This document shows positions 35,897 through 44,983 of a stretch of 64,000 nt of DNA, piece after piece (within the stretch, counting starts at the first letter, position 1; each line of letters opens with the position of its first letter). Under the pieces are notes generated by a model. It saw only the letters and a list, made by a program, of their open reading frames with translations, was not told the origin of the DNA and made no database searches. The DNA is taken from positions 124,001 through 188,000 of the forward strand of contig NZ_QJUI01000002.1 of NCBI RefSeq assembly GCF_004327285.1, in the 5' to 3' direction. This DNA comes from Phytopseudomonas daroniae. Lineage in GTDB: Bacteria > Pseudomonadota > Gammaproteobacteria > Pseudomonadales > Pseudomonadaceae. Position numbers and translations under genes: made by a program.

Positions 35897-38128
35897 ATGA
35901 AGCACCTGCCCTCCCTTATCACGCTGGCCCTGGCACTTTCCCATGGCATGGCCCTGGCCCAGAGCGCCGACATCAGCCAGGACAACGCCCGCCTGAAGAC
36001 CGTGCGCGTCGATGGCCAACGCCTGCAACAGGATCCACAACGCACGCCCAGCTCCTCCACCGTGATCGACGGCAAGGAACTGGAACGCCAGGGTATCCAG
36101 TCCCTGGAAGACCTGCCGCAACTGGCGCCCGGCCTGGACGTGGCGGTGGTCGACCCCTTCGATACGCGCCTGACCATTCGCGGCATCGGTGACGGCGGCG
36201 GTACCGAGATCAACATCGGCATGCCCAGCAGCATCGGTTTGTTCCTCGACAACGTTTACCTGAGCCGACCGGGGATGCTCTCCAACGACCTGCTGGATAT
36301 CGAGAGCGCGACCGTACTGGCCGGGCCGCAAGGCACACTGTACGGTTACAGCACCACGGGTGGCGCCATCGACATCCAGACGCGCAAACCGACGTTCACC
36401 CCAGAAGGCTCGATCCGCCAGTCCTTCGGCCAGCGCGGCCTGACCCAGACCCAGGCGATGTTCTCCGGCCCCCTGAGCGAAACCCTGGCCGGGCGTATCA
36501 ACGTCTCCCATAGCGAGCGCGGTGGTTACATCAAGAACCAGTACAGCGGCCATCAGCTCGGCGGCAGCCTCAAGGATGGCGTGCGCGGCCAGTTGCTCTG
36601 GGTGCCGGCCGACGACTTCAGCCTGCGCCTGATCGCCGACTGGAACGATGCACGCAACGCGCCGGTAGCGGTACTGGAATCCACCAACCGAACCAATGGC
36701 CGTGACCTGTTCCTCGAGCGCGCCCAGGCTGCGGGCGCCCATCCGGTAGTCGGTGGCGTGAACACCGACGACGAGAATCACACCCGCCTGCAGCAGGGCG
36801 GCGTTTCCGCCGAAGCCAACTGGACGCTGGATGGCGGCTACAACCTGCGCTCCACCACCGCCTTCCGCTACTTCGGTTACAAGCCCAGTACCACCGACAC
36901 CCTCGACATTCCGCTGTACTCGGACAGCGGCGCCGATGTGCGAGACCGTATCTGGTCGCAGGAGATCCGCCTGGATTCACCGCGCGGCGAGCATTTCGAC
37001 TACGCCCTCGGTGCCCTGTACTTCGGCGAAAACCTCGACACCTACGCCCACGACCATTACGCCGATAACGACCAGGCCTCCACCTGGTATGGCAACAACG
37101 CCCTCAACGGCAAACTGGTGCAGCGCTGGGGCGAAATCGACGAGCGCATCTTCTCACTGTTCACCCAGGGCACCTGGCACGTCACCGACCGGTTCGACAT
37201 TACCGCGGGCGTGCGCGGCACCCATCAGCGCAAGCAAGGCTCCTTCGTGCGGGTCAACCGCAACGACTTCGATTCCGGCGAGCTGGTGCAGCGCAAATTC
37301 CTGCCGTCCGGGCTGCTCAATTTCAGCTACTGGTTCCAGCCCGATGTACAGGGCTACCTGACCCTGGGCTACGGCGAAAAAGCCGGTGGCCTGAACATCT
37401 CCTCCGGCGCAGCAGGCAGTGCCGGTACCGAAAGCCTGTTCATCCTGCCGGAGTCCACCCGCGGCGCCGAGCTGGGCCTCAAGAGCAAATGGTTCGATCA
37501 GCGCCTGAGCGCGGATGTGGCGCTGTTCTGGTCGCGGGTAAACGACTTCCAGACCAACGCCTATGACGAGGAATTCCAGACCTCGTACCTGATCAACGCC
37601 GGCAGCATCCGTTCTCGCGGCGTGGCGGCCAGCATCGGCCTGACGCCCATCGAGGGTCTGAGCCTGAACCTCGACGGCACCCTGCTCGATGCCAGCTACA
37701 TGGAATTCGACAACGCCCGCTGCCCGGCCGAGGTGACCCTGGCCGGCAATGCACCGGCCACCTGCGACCTCTCCGGCGAGCAGGTCTTCCGCTCACCCAA
37801 GGTCACCTACAACCTGACAAGCCGCTATGACTGGGGGCTGGGCGACGGCCTCGACGCTCACGTTCAGGCGCGCTGGAACTACCGTTCCTGGGCCTATGGC
37901 ACCGTCGACAACTCGCGCTACACCCGCATCCCCGGCTACGGCCTGCTCAACCTCTCCGCCGGTCTCGGCGGCCAGTACGACGACGGTCGCTGGAATGCCT
38001 CGGTATGGCTGAACAACGCCCTCAACAAGACCTACTACCGCACCCTCAGTGCCGGCAGCTATGGCGAGGTGTACGGCAACCGCGGCGAACCGCGCACCCT
38101 GGGTGTGACGCTCGGCTACGACTTTTAA
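35897..38128 (+). CDS. TonB-dependent outer-membrane receptor (module 2)
   Basis: A 743-residue receptor with signal peptide MKHLPSLITLALALSHGMALA and plug motifs VDGQRLQQDPQRTPSSSTVIDG, IRGIGDGGGTEINIGMPSSIGLFLDNV (in parts) and LAGPQGTLYGYSTTGGAIDI. The barrel ends VTLGYDF. RKPTFTPEGSI and SGPLSETLAGRI align with the receptor at 24308-26662, so the two are paralogs. A GAAAGGAAA site precedes the ATG. The gene is followed 21 bp later by the Tat-exported PcRGLX/YetA-like gene, suggesting the ligand is a glycan or glycoside that this protein processes. Confidence 0.93.
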   Translation: MKHLPSLITLALALSHGMALAQSADISQDNARLKTVRVDGQRLQQDPQRTPSSSTVIDGKELERQGIQSLEDLPQLAPGLDVAVVDPFDTRLTIRGIGDGGGTEINIGMPSSIGLFLDNVYLSRPGMLSNDLLDIESATVLAGPQGTLYGYSTTGGAIDIQTRKPTFTPEGSIRQSFGQRGLTQTQAMFSGPLSETLAGRINVSHSERGGYIKNQYSGHQLGGSLKDGVRGQLLWVPADDFSLRLIADWNDARNAPVAVLESTNRTNGRDLFLERAQAAGAHPVVGGVNTDDENHTRLQQGGVSAEANWTLDGGYNLRSTTAFRYFGYKPSTTDTLDIPLYSDSGADVRDRIWSQEIRLDSPRGEHFDYALGALYFGENLDTYAHDHYADNDQASTWYGNNALNGKLVQRWGEIDERIFSLFTQGTWHVTDRFDITAGVRGTHQRKQGSFVRVNRNDFDSGELVQRKFLPSGLLNFSYWFQPDVQGYLTLGYGEKAGGLNISSGAAGSAGTESLFILPESTRGAELGLKSKWFDQRLSADVALFWSRVNDFQTNAYDEEFQTSYLINAGSIRSRGVAASIGLTPIEGLSLNLDGTLLDASYMEFDNARCPAEVTLAGNAPATCDLSGEQVFRSPKVTYNLTSRYDWGLGDGLDAHVQARWNYRSWAYGTVDNSRYTRIPGYGLLNLSAGLGGQYDDGRWNASVWLNNALNKTYYRTLSAGSYGEVYGNRGEPRTLGVTLGYDF

Positions 38129-38149
38129 AGCTTAAGAACGGGTGTCGCC

Positions 38150-40906
38150 ATGCACAAACTGACCTTCTCCCGCCGAACCTTCGTCAAGGGCAGCGGCCTC
38201 GCCGCCCTGGCCACCCCCCTGCTGGCGGCCGGCGCCCTGGCACGTTCACCTGGCCGAGGCAATAGCGCACCCGCAGGCGCCGCCCTGCACTGGCTGGACG
38301 GTGAATTGCCACCAGCCTTCGCTGGTGTCACCTGGGGTACGCCCTGGGCTCAGGGCCAGGTGCCCGGTGACAGCGGCTTCGAGATCCGCGATGCCGTGGG
38401 CCGCGCCCTGCCGCTGCAGAGCTGGCCCCTGGCCTGGTGGCCGGATGGTTCGCTGAAATGGTCGGCGCATGCCCTGGCGCCTCATCCGGCGCCCAGTGAG
38501 CACTATGGCCTGCAACCCGTACCAGCGGTCGAAGCGCGCGGATCTTCACTGGTCAGCGAATCGCCTGGATCCATCACCGTCGATACCGGCGCCCTGCGCT
38601 GCGTCATCCCGCGCAGTGGTTCGCTGCTGATCGAACGCATCCTGCGCAAGGATCAGCCGGCACTGCTGGCCGGCGAACTGGTGTTGCAGGTACAGGGCGA
38701 TCCCGATCGGGACGAGGTGGTGACACGCCGCTATCGCAGCCATGTCACTGAGGTGGAAGTCGAGCAGCCTGGCCCGGTACGCGCGGTCATTACCCTGCGC
38801 GGCGAACACCGCAGTGAAACGCCAGGGCTGCCGGCCTTGCTGCCGTTCACCGTGCGCCTGTACTTCTATGCGGGCTCTGCGGCCATGCGGCTGATGCATA
38901 CCATCGTCTATGACGGTGATGAGCAGCGCGATTTCATCAAAGGCATCGGCCTGCGCTTCGGCGTACCGCTGGACGCCCCTCTGCATGATCGTCACGTGCG
39001 CTTCGTTTCGGCCAATGGCGGCCTTCTGCGCGAATCGGTGCGCGGGCTCAGCGGCTTGCGTCGTGATCCCGGCCCCGGGGTGGTGACGGCACAACTGGCA
39101 GGCCAGGCCACCCCTGCGCTGGTTTCGCCGATAGCCGAAAACCTTGGCTACGTGCCGGCATTCGGCAGCTATCGGCTGCTGCAGGCACACCCCGATGCGT
39201 ACAGCATCAGCAAGCGCACGGCCAGCGGTCAGGGCTGGGTGCAGGTCGCCAATGGCGAGCGCGCTGCGGGTGTCGGTTACCTGGGCTCCCCCAACGGCGG
39301 CGTGGCATTCGGTCTGCGCAACTTCTGGCAGAGCTATCCAGCGCAGCTGGATATCGAAGATGCCCATCGCGATCTTGCCCAGGTTACCCTCTGGCTGTGG
39401 GCGCCCCAGGCCGAGCCGATGGACTTGCGCTTCTACCACGATGGCCTCGGCCAGGACACGCACGCCAAGCAGCGCGAAGCGCTGGATATCACCTACGAGG
39501 ACTACGAGCCCGGCTTCGGCTCTCCCAAGGGCGTGGCGCGCACCAGCGAACTGCAACTGGAAGTGCTCGCCGCCACGCCGTCGAGCGAGCACCTGCTGGC
39601 CATCGCCGCGCGTATCCAGGAGCCACCGCTGTTGCAGGCCAGCCCGGAACGCCTGCATGCCGCCGGTGTATTCGGCCCGGCCTGGTCGCCGATCCAGCCA
39701 CAGCGCCCCGGCGAGGACGAACTGGAAAAACAGCTGGCCTGGTACTTCGACTTCTACAAAGGCGAGGTCGAGCAGCGCAAATGGTATGGCTTCTGGGACT
39801 ACGGCGACGTCATGCACACCTACGATGGCGATCGCCATGTGTGGCGCTACGATGTCGGTGGCTACGCCTGGGACAATTCGGAACTGAGCACCGATCTGTG
39901 GCTCTGGTACTACTTTTTGCGCAGCGGCCGGGCCGATGTGTTCCGCATGGCCGAAGCCATGACTCGCCATACCGGTGAGGTCGACGTGCACCACCTCGGC
40001 CCCTTCGCGCCACTCGGTTCGCGCCACAACGTGCGGCACTGGGGCGACAGCGCCAAGCAGCTGCGCGTGTCCACCGCTGCCAACCGACGCTTCCTGTATT
40101 ACCTGACTGCCGACGAACGCACCGGCGACCTGCTGCGCGAACAGGTCGAGGCCCTGCGCACCCTGCGCGACGTAGTGCCTGCGCGCAAGATCGGCCAGCG
40201 CAAGGCGCAGGATCCGGACAAGGTCAACCTGTTCTTCGGCATCGACTGGGGCGCCATCGCCGCCGCCTGGCTGACCGAGTGGGAACGCACTGGCGACGCC
40301 GGCATCCGCCAGCGCCTGCTCAATGGCATGGAAAGCATTGCCAGCCAGCCACAGGGTTTCTTCAGTGGCTCGGCGGACATGCACATCGCCAGCGGGCGCT
40401 TCGATCGCAACGACAGTGGTCATCTCTACGTACTGCACCTGAGCGCAGTATTCGGCCTGGCGGAGATCTGCGGCGAGCTGCTGCAATTGTTGCCTTCAGC
40501 CACGTTCGAGCGCGCCTGGCTGGACTACTGCCGCCTGTACAACGCCAGCGCTGAAGAACAACGCCAGGCGCTCGGTCAGCCGCTGACCAAGACCAACCTG
40601 ACCCAGGCCCACGCCCGGCTCAGCGCCTTCGCCGGCAATCACCTGCACGATGCGGCCCTGCAACGCCGCGCCTGGCAGGAGTTCCGCAAGGGTGAAGGCG
40701 GCATCCCGCGGCCCAACCGTACCTATCGGCAGATTCCCACGCCGGCCTACCTCTATCCGCTACGCGAAGCCGAGCCGGTTTCAATGATCGACCAGCGCTC
40801 GGGCAGCACCGCGACCGCCAACCTGTCGACCAATGCCGTCGCCCAGTGGGGACTGACTGCCATGGCGCTATTGGCACTGGCCGGCCCGCCGCCAACCATC
40901 GACTGA
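38150..40906 (+). CDS. Tat-exported PcRGLX/YetA-like protein (putative polysaccharide lyase)
   Basis: A 918-residue secreted protein with a twin-arginine signal (SRRTFVKGSGLAAL, residues 7-20, cleavage near 31). Residues about 45-120 have the pattern of the PcRGLX/YetA N-terminal RIFT-barrel domain (AFAGVTWGTPWAQGQVPG, PLAWWPDGSLKWSAHA). The centre is beta-rich (about 130-440). From about 520 an alpha/alpha barrel follows (KWYGFWDYGDVMHTYDGD, DVGGYAWDNSE, DVHHLGPFAPLGSRHNVRHWGD), with many aromatic and His residues that could form a sugar-binding cleft. The fungal relative PcRGLX is an exo-rhamnogalacturonan lyase. The substrate here is unknown. The assignment is by remembered domain pattern. 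Confidence 0.7.
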   Translation: MHKLTFSRRTFVKGSGLAALATPLLAAGALARSPGRGNSAPAGAALHWLDGELPPAFAGVTWGTPWAQGQVPGDSGFEIRDAVGRALPLQSWPLAWWPDGSLKWSAHALAPHPAPSEHYGLQPVPAVEARGSSLVSESPGSITVDTGALRCVIPRSGSLLIERILRKDQPALLAGELVLQVQGDPDRDEVVTRRYRSHVTEVEVEQPGPVRAVITLRGEHRSETPGLPALLPFTVRLYFYAGSAAMRLMHTIVYDGDEQRDFIKGIGLRFGVPLDAPLHDRHVRFVSANGGLLRESVRGLSGLRRDPGPGVVTAQLAGQATPALVSPIAENLGYVPAFGSYRLLQAHPDAYSISKRTASGQGWVQVANGERAAGVGYLGSPNGGVAFGLRNFWQSYPAQLDIEDAHRDLAQVTLWLWAPQAEPMDLRFYHDGLGQDTHAKQREALDITYEDYEPGFGSPKGVARTSELQLEVLAATPSSEHLLAIAARIQEPPLLQASPERLHAAGVFGPAWSPIQPQRPGEDELEKQLAWYFDFYKGEVEQRKWYGFWDYGDVMHTYDGDRHVWRYDVGGYAWDNSELSTDLWLWYYFLRSGRADVFRMAEAMTRHTGEVDVHHLGPFAPLGSRHNVRHWGDSAKQLRVSTAANRRFLYYLTADERTGDLLREQVEALRTLRDVVPARKIGQRKAQDPDKVNLFFGIDWGAIAAAWLTEWERTGDAGIRQRLLNGMESIASQPQGFFSGSADMHIASGRFDRNDSGHLYVLHLSAVFGLAEICGELLQLLPSATFERAWLDYCRLYNASAEEQRQALGQPLTKTNLTQAHARLSAFAGNHLHDAALQRRAWQEFRKGEGGIPRPNRTYRQIPTPAYLYPLREAEPVSMIDQRSGSTATANLSTNAVAQWGLTAMALLALAGPPPTID

Positions 40907-40955
40907 ATCCACACGCCGGCCATACCGGCGCCCCAGCCGTAACAGAGAACACCTC

Positions 40956-41612
40956 ATGCCTTTTCCCTCGTGCACCGAGCACCCCGTCGGCGGCAACAAG
41001 CTGCCGGACATCCTGCTCGAAGACGACTTCTCCCACTTCTCCACGCAACGCTGGCACGTCGAGGCCGAGGATCCGGCCACCCGGGTGCAGACCGAAAGAG
41101 GCCAACTGCTGATCGACAGTCCCCGCGGGGTGACCGTGTGGCTGAAACAGCCGCTGGACGGCGCCTACCGCATCGAATTCCAGCGCCAGGTGCTGCTGGG
41201 CGACGGCGCCAACGACCGCCTTTCCGACCTCAATCAGTTCTGGGCGGCACGCGACCCGGGCAACGCCGACCTGTTCACCCGCAGCGGCGCCCTGGCCGAA
41301 TACGACAGCCTGGCCCTCTACTATGTCGGCATGGGTGGCAACTACAACAGCACCACGCGCTTTCGCCGCTACGACGGCGGCGGCCAGCGCCTGGTGCTGG
41401 GGGAATACCTCGATCCGGCACACCTGCTCGAAGCCAACCGCCCGTACCACATCGCGCTTGAACTGGACGCCCGGGGCACGCGCTATCTGGTCGATGGCGA
41501 CACCTTCTTCCAGGCCCGCCACGACGGGCTTCCGCCGCCGGGGCATTTCGGTTTCCGCCAGGTCTGGTCGCGCCAGGCCATTTCGGCGTTTCGCGTGACA
41601 CGACTGGGGTAG
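40956..41612 (+). CDS. DUF6250-like protein, probable glycan-binding/processing partner
   Basis: A 218-residue protein with a concanavalin-like beta-sandwich pattern: RGQLLIDSPRGVTVWLKQPL, AYRIEFQRQVLLGDGANDRLSDLNQFW (in parts), YYVGMGGNYNSTTRFRRYDGGG, YHIALELDARGTRYLVDG and PPPGHFGFRQVWS. These blocks match what I remember of the DUF6250 family, which often lies beside YetA/rhamnogalacturonan genes. No signal peptide is visible, so it may be cytoplasmic or the true start is missed. It lies 49 bp after the PcRGLX-like gene. Confidence 0.72.
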   Translation: MPFPSCTEHPVGGNKLPDILLEDDFSHFSTQRWHVEAEDPATRVQTERGQLLIDSPRGVTVWLKQPLDGAYRIEFQRQVLLGDGANDRLSDLNQFWAARDPGNADLFTRSGALAEYDSLALYYVGMGGNYNSTTRFRRYDGGGQRLVLGEYLDPAHLLEANRPYHIALELDARGTRYLVDGDTFFQARHDGLPPPGHFGFRQVWSRQAISAFRVTRLG

Positions 41613-41627
41613 CTCGTCGGGAACCGC

Positions 41628-41808
41628 TCACCCCATCAGCAGGGCCGGAACGGAGGATGCGAGCAGAGCGACTCCCGAAGCCGTGAGCAGGCCCAGCACT
41701 ATCTGCCGACATGGCTACCAGGCCGAAAGCGAACCCAGAAAGCCCCTGGGCGAAACCAGCCACCGCGGCTCCCAGGGCCACGATCAGATAGACGGAAGCA
41801 ATCGCCAT
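41628..41808 (-). pseudogene. TauE/SafE family exporter remnant with internal deletion
   Basis: The first 34 codons (MAIASVYLIVALGAAVAGFA then QGLSGFAFGLVAMS) are a TSUP/TauE-SafE N-terminus. Around 41700 the frame jumps to what looks like the C-terminus of such a protein, IVLGLLTASGVALLASSVP ending at a TGA at 41630-41628. About 180 of the usual 240-260 codons are missing. The ATG overlaps the stop of the frameshifted hydrolase gene. Members of this family export sulfite or sulfonates, fitting the sulfur theme. Confidence 0.72.
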
Positions 41809-42741
41809 CACTCCTCCCGTCCCTGCAACGTCCTGTCGAGGAATGTCACGTTGGCCTCCAAGGCCCTGCGATTGGCTGCACGGGTGACGGCCAGCTCCGA
41901 TCCAACCAGGCCGTGCCCCACGGCGGGGATCAGCACCAGCCCGACCTCGGCCCCTTGGCGGCGCAATGCCTCGGCCATGGCAACCGACTGCGCGGGGGGC
42001 ACCACTCGATCATCGTCACCGTGGATCAGCAGGCTCGCAGGAGCGCGCCTGCCCAGCCTCGCCAGCGGGCTGGCGGCCTGCGATACCGCCCTGGAACACT
42101 CCGCCGGGGCGCACCCCAGCAACTTGCCGGCGGCCGCGGCGATGTCCGGATAGCTTGCATCCGCCAGCAAGGTCGACAGGTCATAGGCCCCGAACCAGCC
42201 GACCAGCGCACGCACCGGCAAGGGCGAGTCGAAAGCCGCCAGGGCGGCCAGATGCGCCCCTGCCGAAGCGCCCCAGATCGCCACTCGCGTCGGGTCGATG
42301 CCATACCATGACCGCGCGGATAGCCTCCAGCGGCGCGGGAAAGTGTGCCTCGCCGCTCAGGCGGTAATCGATCAAAGCGACTATGTAACCTCGCCCGGCC
42401 AGCTCCGCCAACAGCGCCGGGAAATCCTCCAGCTCCCCCAGCGCACGCGAATGGCCCCCCGACCAGCCGCCGCCGTGCACGAACAGCAGTAGCGGGCTGG
42501 GGCGGGCTTCTCCGGGCGGCAGATAGAGGTCGAGAGCCAATGGGCGGAATCCGTCGCGGCGCTCGTACACCAGCCCTGGCAAGCCCCGCACACCGCCAGC
42601 GAACGACACCTCGGCAAGCGGATAGGGGTCGCCTTGCTGAGAGCGTGCCGCTACCCTCGCTTCGCTGACTGAATCGGCAAGGCCGGCTGGTGCACACCAC
42701 AGCAGCAACCAGACCAGTGGCAATAGACGCCTGTCAGGCAT
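41808..42741 (-). pseudogene. Alpha/beta hydrolase (esterase) with a frameshifting deletion
   Basis: The upstream part from 42741 has a signal peptide (MPDRRLLPLVWLLLWCAPAG), LDLYLPPGE and the oxyanion-hole motif FVHGGGWSGG. The downstream part, in another frame ending at 41808, has GIDPTRVAIWGASAGAHLAAL with the nucleophile serine, HGDDDRVV with the acid and VGHGLVG with the histidine. Near 42305-42320 the linking helix expected between AIRAV and GIDPTR is missing, which accounts for the frame change. The full triad exists but in two frames, so the gene is probably inactive. It starts inside the last 8 bp of the LysR gene. Confidence 0.82.
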
Positions 42742-43672
42742 CCGTCGTCCCCGATTCGCGCACCTGCAATTCGCGATCGGCGTCGAGAAAGCTCTCGATC
42801 AGCAGTTGCGCCGGGTAGGACAAGCGATAGCCGGCGCGGCTGATGATGCCGTAATGGGTGTAGAACTCCTCACCCCGCATATCCAGCCCGGCCACCGCGA
42901 GCAACTTGAGACCGCCCGCACCGAGGTGAGGGTTGCTGTCGCTGACATTGGTAGTGCCGATGGCATCGGAATGCTGCAACACCGCGATCAGACTGTAGCC
43001 GTTCTCGCACTCGATACTGGTCTGGAAGTCCGGTTTGCCACTGAGCTCGACCAATGCCTTGCGCAGGTTCGGCGGGCGCACCGTACCGGCAACCGGATAG
43101 CCTAGGAGCTGCTCAACCGTGACCTCGTCGAACGCGGCCAGTGGATGTTCCTGGCGGCAACAGAAACCCCAGCGGTGCTGACTGAGTGGCTGCACCTGGT
43201 AGTCCGGATCGATCTCGAAGTTACGGCTATCGGCGACGAAGAACTCGAACTCCTCGGCCAGCAGGCGCTGCCCCAACGCCTGCCAGTTATCCACCTGAAA
43301 ACGCAGGCGAACCTTGGGCAAACGCCGGTTGAACAGGCCGATGGCCTGAGGCATGAGCCAGGCAGCGGGCGCCGGGCCACAGGCGAAGCGCACCTCGCCA
43401 GCGTCCTGCTCGTTGAACTGGCGTACCTCGTTTAGCAACTCCTGGGCATCGCCAATCAACCGCCTGGCATGCTCCAGCACCAGACGCCCCTTGCGGGTCG
43501 GCTCCAGATTACGGGTGCGATCCACCAGCCGTGCACCAAAACCCTGCTCCAGCGCCTGGATACTGCGGCTGAACGCCGACTGGGAAATGCTCATCGCCTC
43601 GGCGGCCGATGTGAAGTTGCGATGTTCGACCAGCGCGATGAAATGACGAAGTTGGCGAAGATCGATATGCAT
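42734..43672 (-). CDS. LysR-family transcriptional regulator (module 2)
   Basis: A 312-residue paralog of the LysR protein at 26854-27807: MHIDLRQLRHFIALVEHRNF, AAEAMSISQSAFSRSIQALE, then an effector domain with FACGPAPAAWLMPQAIGLF and FQVDNWQALGQRLLAEEFEFFVAD. I start it at 43672 to align with the paralog; a further five codons are open upstream. No clear Shine-Dalgarno is visible. It likely regulates the second receptor/binding protein unit and its own decaying operon. Confidence 0.92.
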   Translation of the reverse strand: MHIDLRQLRHFIALVEHRNFTSAAEAMSISQSAFSRSIQALEQGFGARLVDRTRNLEPTRKGRLVLEHARRLIGDAQELLNEVRQFNEQDAGEVRFACGPAPAAWLMPQAIGLFNRRLPKVRLRFQVDNWQALGQRLLAEEFEFFVADSRNFEIDPDYQVQPLSQHRWGFCCRQEHPLAAFDEVTVEQLLGYPVAGTVRPPNLRKALVELSGKPDFQTSIECENGYSLIAVLQHSDAIGTTNVSDSNPHLGAGGLKLLAVAGLDMRGEEFYTHYGIISRAGYRLSYPAQLLIESFLDADRELQVRESGTTDA

Positions 43673-43712
43673 GGAGCGCACAGCCACGAAATGGGATGTC
43701 GGAAATGGACAA

Positions 43713-43737
43713 GGGCCTGAGCAATCGCTGCAGGCCC
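43713..43737 (-). terminator. Possible terminator after exbD
   Basis: GGGCCTG (43713-43719) pairs with CAGGCCC (43731-43737) around an 11-nt loop, about 30 bp beyond the exbD stop codon. The T tract is weak. Confidence 0.4.
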
Positions 43738-43767
43738 CAGGGTCTGTTGCGGCAGTTGTACCGTTAA

Positions 43768-44169
43768 TCAGCGTGCGGTGATCACCGCCAGCTTGGTGAT
43801 GCCGGCGCGCTCGATGGCGGCCATGGCCTTGGCCACCGAACCGTAGTCCACCTGGTCATCGGCCTGCAGTTGCACCTTCAGCTCGGCATCATCGGCCTTG
43901 GCCTGGATCAGGCTGCTTTCCAGCAACTCCGGCTCAATCTCGTCCTTGTTGATGAACAGCTTGCCGTCACCGTCGATGCTGATCACCAGTGGGTCTTTCT
44001 GATCTGCTGGGGCCACGGCTTCGGTCTTCGGCAGGTTGATCGGAATCGAGTTGGTCAGCAGCGGTGCGGTGACGATGAACACCACCAGCAGTACCAGCAT
44101 CACGTCTACCAGCGGCGTGACGTTGATTTCGCTGAGGACTTCATCGTTGTCCTGGGTCGAGAAAGCCAT
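43768..44169 (-). CDS. exbD: ExbD/TolR family biopolymer transport protein
   Basis: A 133-residue protein with one N-terminal membrane helix (VTPLVDVMLVLLVVFIVTAPLL) carrying the conserved proton-pathway Asp in PLVDVMLVLLV, and a periplasmic C-domain. With ExbB it uses proton motive force to energise TonB. The order tonB-exbB-exbD on the minus strand and the 1-bp gap to exbB indicate an operon. It would serve the two receptors in the neighbouring region. Confidence 0.93.
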   Translation of the reverse strand: MAFSTQDNDEVLSEINVTPLVDVMLVLLVVFIVTAPLLTNSIPINLPKTEAVAPADQKDPLVISIDGDGKLFINKDEIEPELLESSLIQAKADDAELKVQLQADDQVDYGSVAKAMAAIERAGITKLAVITAR

Positions 44170-44170
44170 C

Positions 44171-44896
44171 TCACACCGCCTCTTTTACAGGTTGGCCGCT
44201 GGCGATACCGCCGCGCTTGGCGCCCGGATGGACAATAACCTTGAAGGCACTCTTCTGCGCCAGGCTGTAGAAGTCATGGGCAAAGTCGTCCAGATCCGCA
44301 GCGGTCAGCTTGAGGCGACGCAGGAAGTAGTTGTAGACCAGCACCGCCGGTACCGCGACGGCGATACCCACGCCAGTAGCGACCAGGGCGGCACCAATCG
44401 GACCAGCCACGGTTTCCAGGCTGGCGTTGCCCGCCGCGCTGATGCCCTTGAGCGCTTCCATGATGCCCCACACGGTGCCGAACAGGCCGATGAAGGGTGA
44501 GGTGGAACCGATAGAGGCGACCACCGCCAGACCGGATTCAAGCGAACGACGCTCACGCTGGATCTGCTGACGCAGGGCGCGTTCGAGGCGATCCTGGTGG
44601 TTGATCGCCTGACTGAGGTCACCTGGCTGCTGGCCGTCCGGTACCTGGATGGCGGCGAAGCCGGCCTGGGCCACATGAGCTACCGCGCCGGACTGGTTCT
44701 GGCCCAGTTCGGCGGCCGAGTCGAGACTGGTGGCTGACCAGAACAGCTTCTGGAACTTGCGATCCTGATGGCGCTGGCGAGCGAACTGGATGCCCTTGAT
44801 CAGGGCCAGGCCCCAGGTGACGACGGAAAAGCCGATCAGCAGCCAGATGACGGCATGTTCGACCGATTGCAGGGGGGAGTCCACTAACAGGTTCAT
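44171..44896 (-). CDS. exbB: ExbB/TolQ/MotA family proton channel protein
   Basis: A 241-residue inner-membrane protein with three helices: about 14-36 (VIWLLIGFSVVTWGLALIKG), 130-155 (STSPFIGLFGTVWGIMEALKGI, part) and 170-195 (GPIGAALVATGVGIAVAVPAVLVYN, part). The GLFGTVWGI and GIAVAVPAVLVYN motifs are typical of ExbB. It lies directly upstream of exbD. Confidence 0.93.
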   Translation of the reverse strand: MNLLVDSPLQSVEHAVIWLLIGFSVVTWGLALIKGIQFARQRHQDRKFQKLFWSATSLDSAAELGQNQSGAVAHVAQAGFAAIQVPDGQQPGDLSQAINHQDRLERALRQQIQRERRSLESGLAVVASIGSTSPFIGLFGTVWGIMEALKGISAAGNASLETVAGPIGAALVATGVGIAVAVPAVLVYNYFLRRLKLTAADLDDFAHDFYSLAQKSAFKVIVHPGAKRGGIASGQPVKEAV

Positions 44897-44983
44897 GATG
44901 CGTTCCTCGGAAAACGGTATGTCGATGACGGGGTTCGAACCCGGGCTGTCCCGGGCTCGTGGAAAAAGGGTGTTGCGGTGCGC

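Noticed and set aside
41275..41811. A single 178-codon minus-strand gene
   Set aside because: Only its first ~35 codons resemble a protein (TauE/SafE); the rest is antisense to the DUF6250-like gene after a frame change.
21000..43700. Prophage or integrative element spanning the accessory region
   Set aside because: No integrase, transposase, attachment-site pair or phage structural gene is visible; only short repeats were found at one edge.
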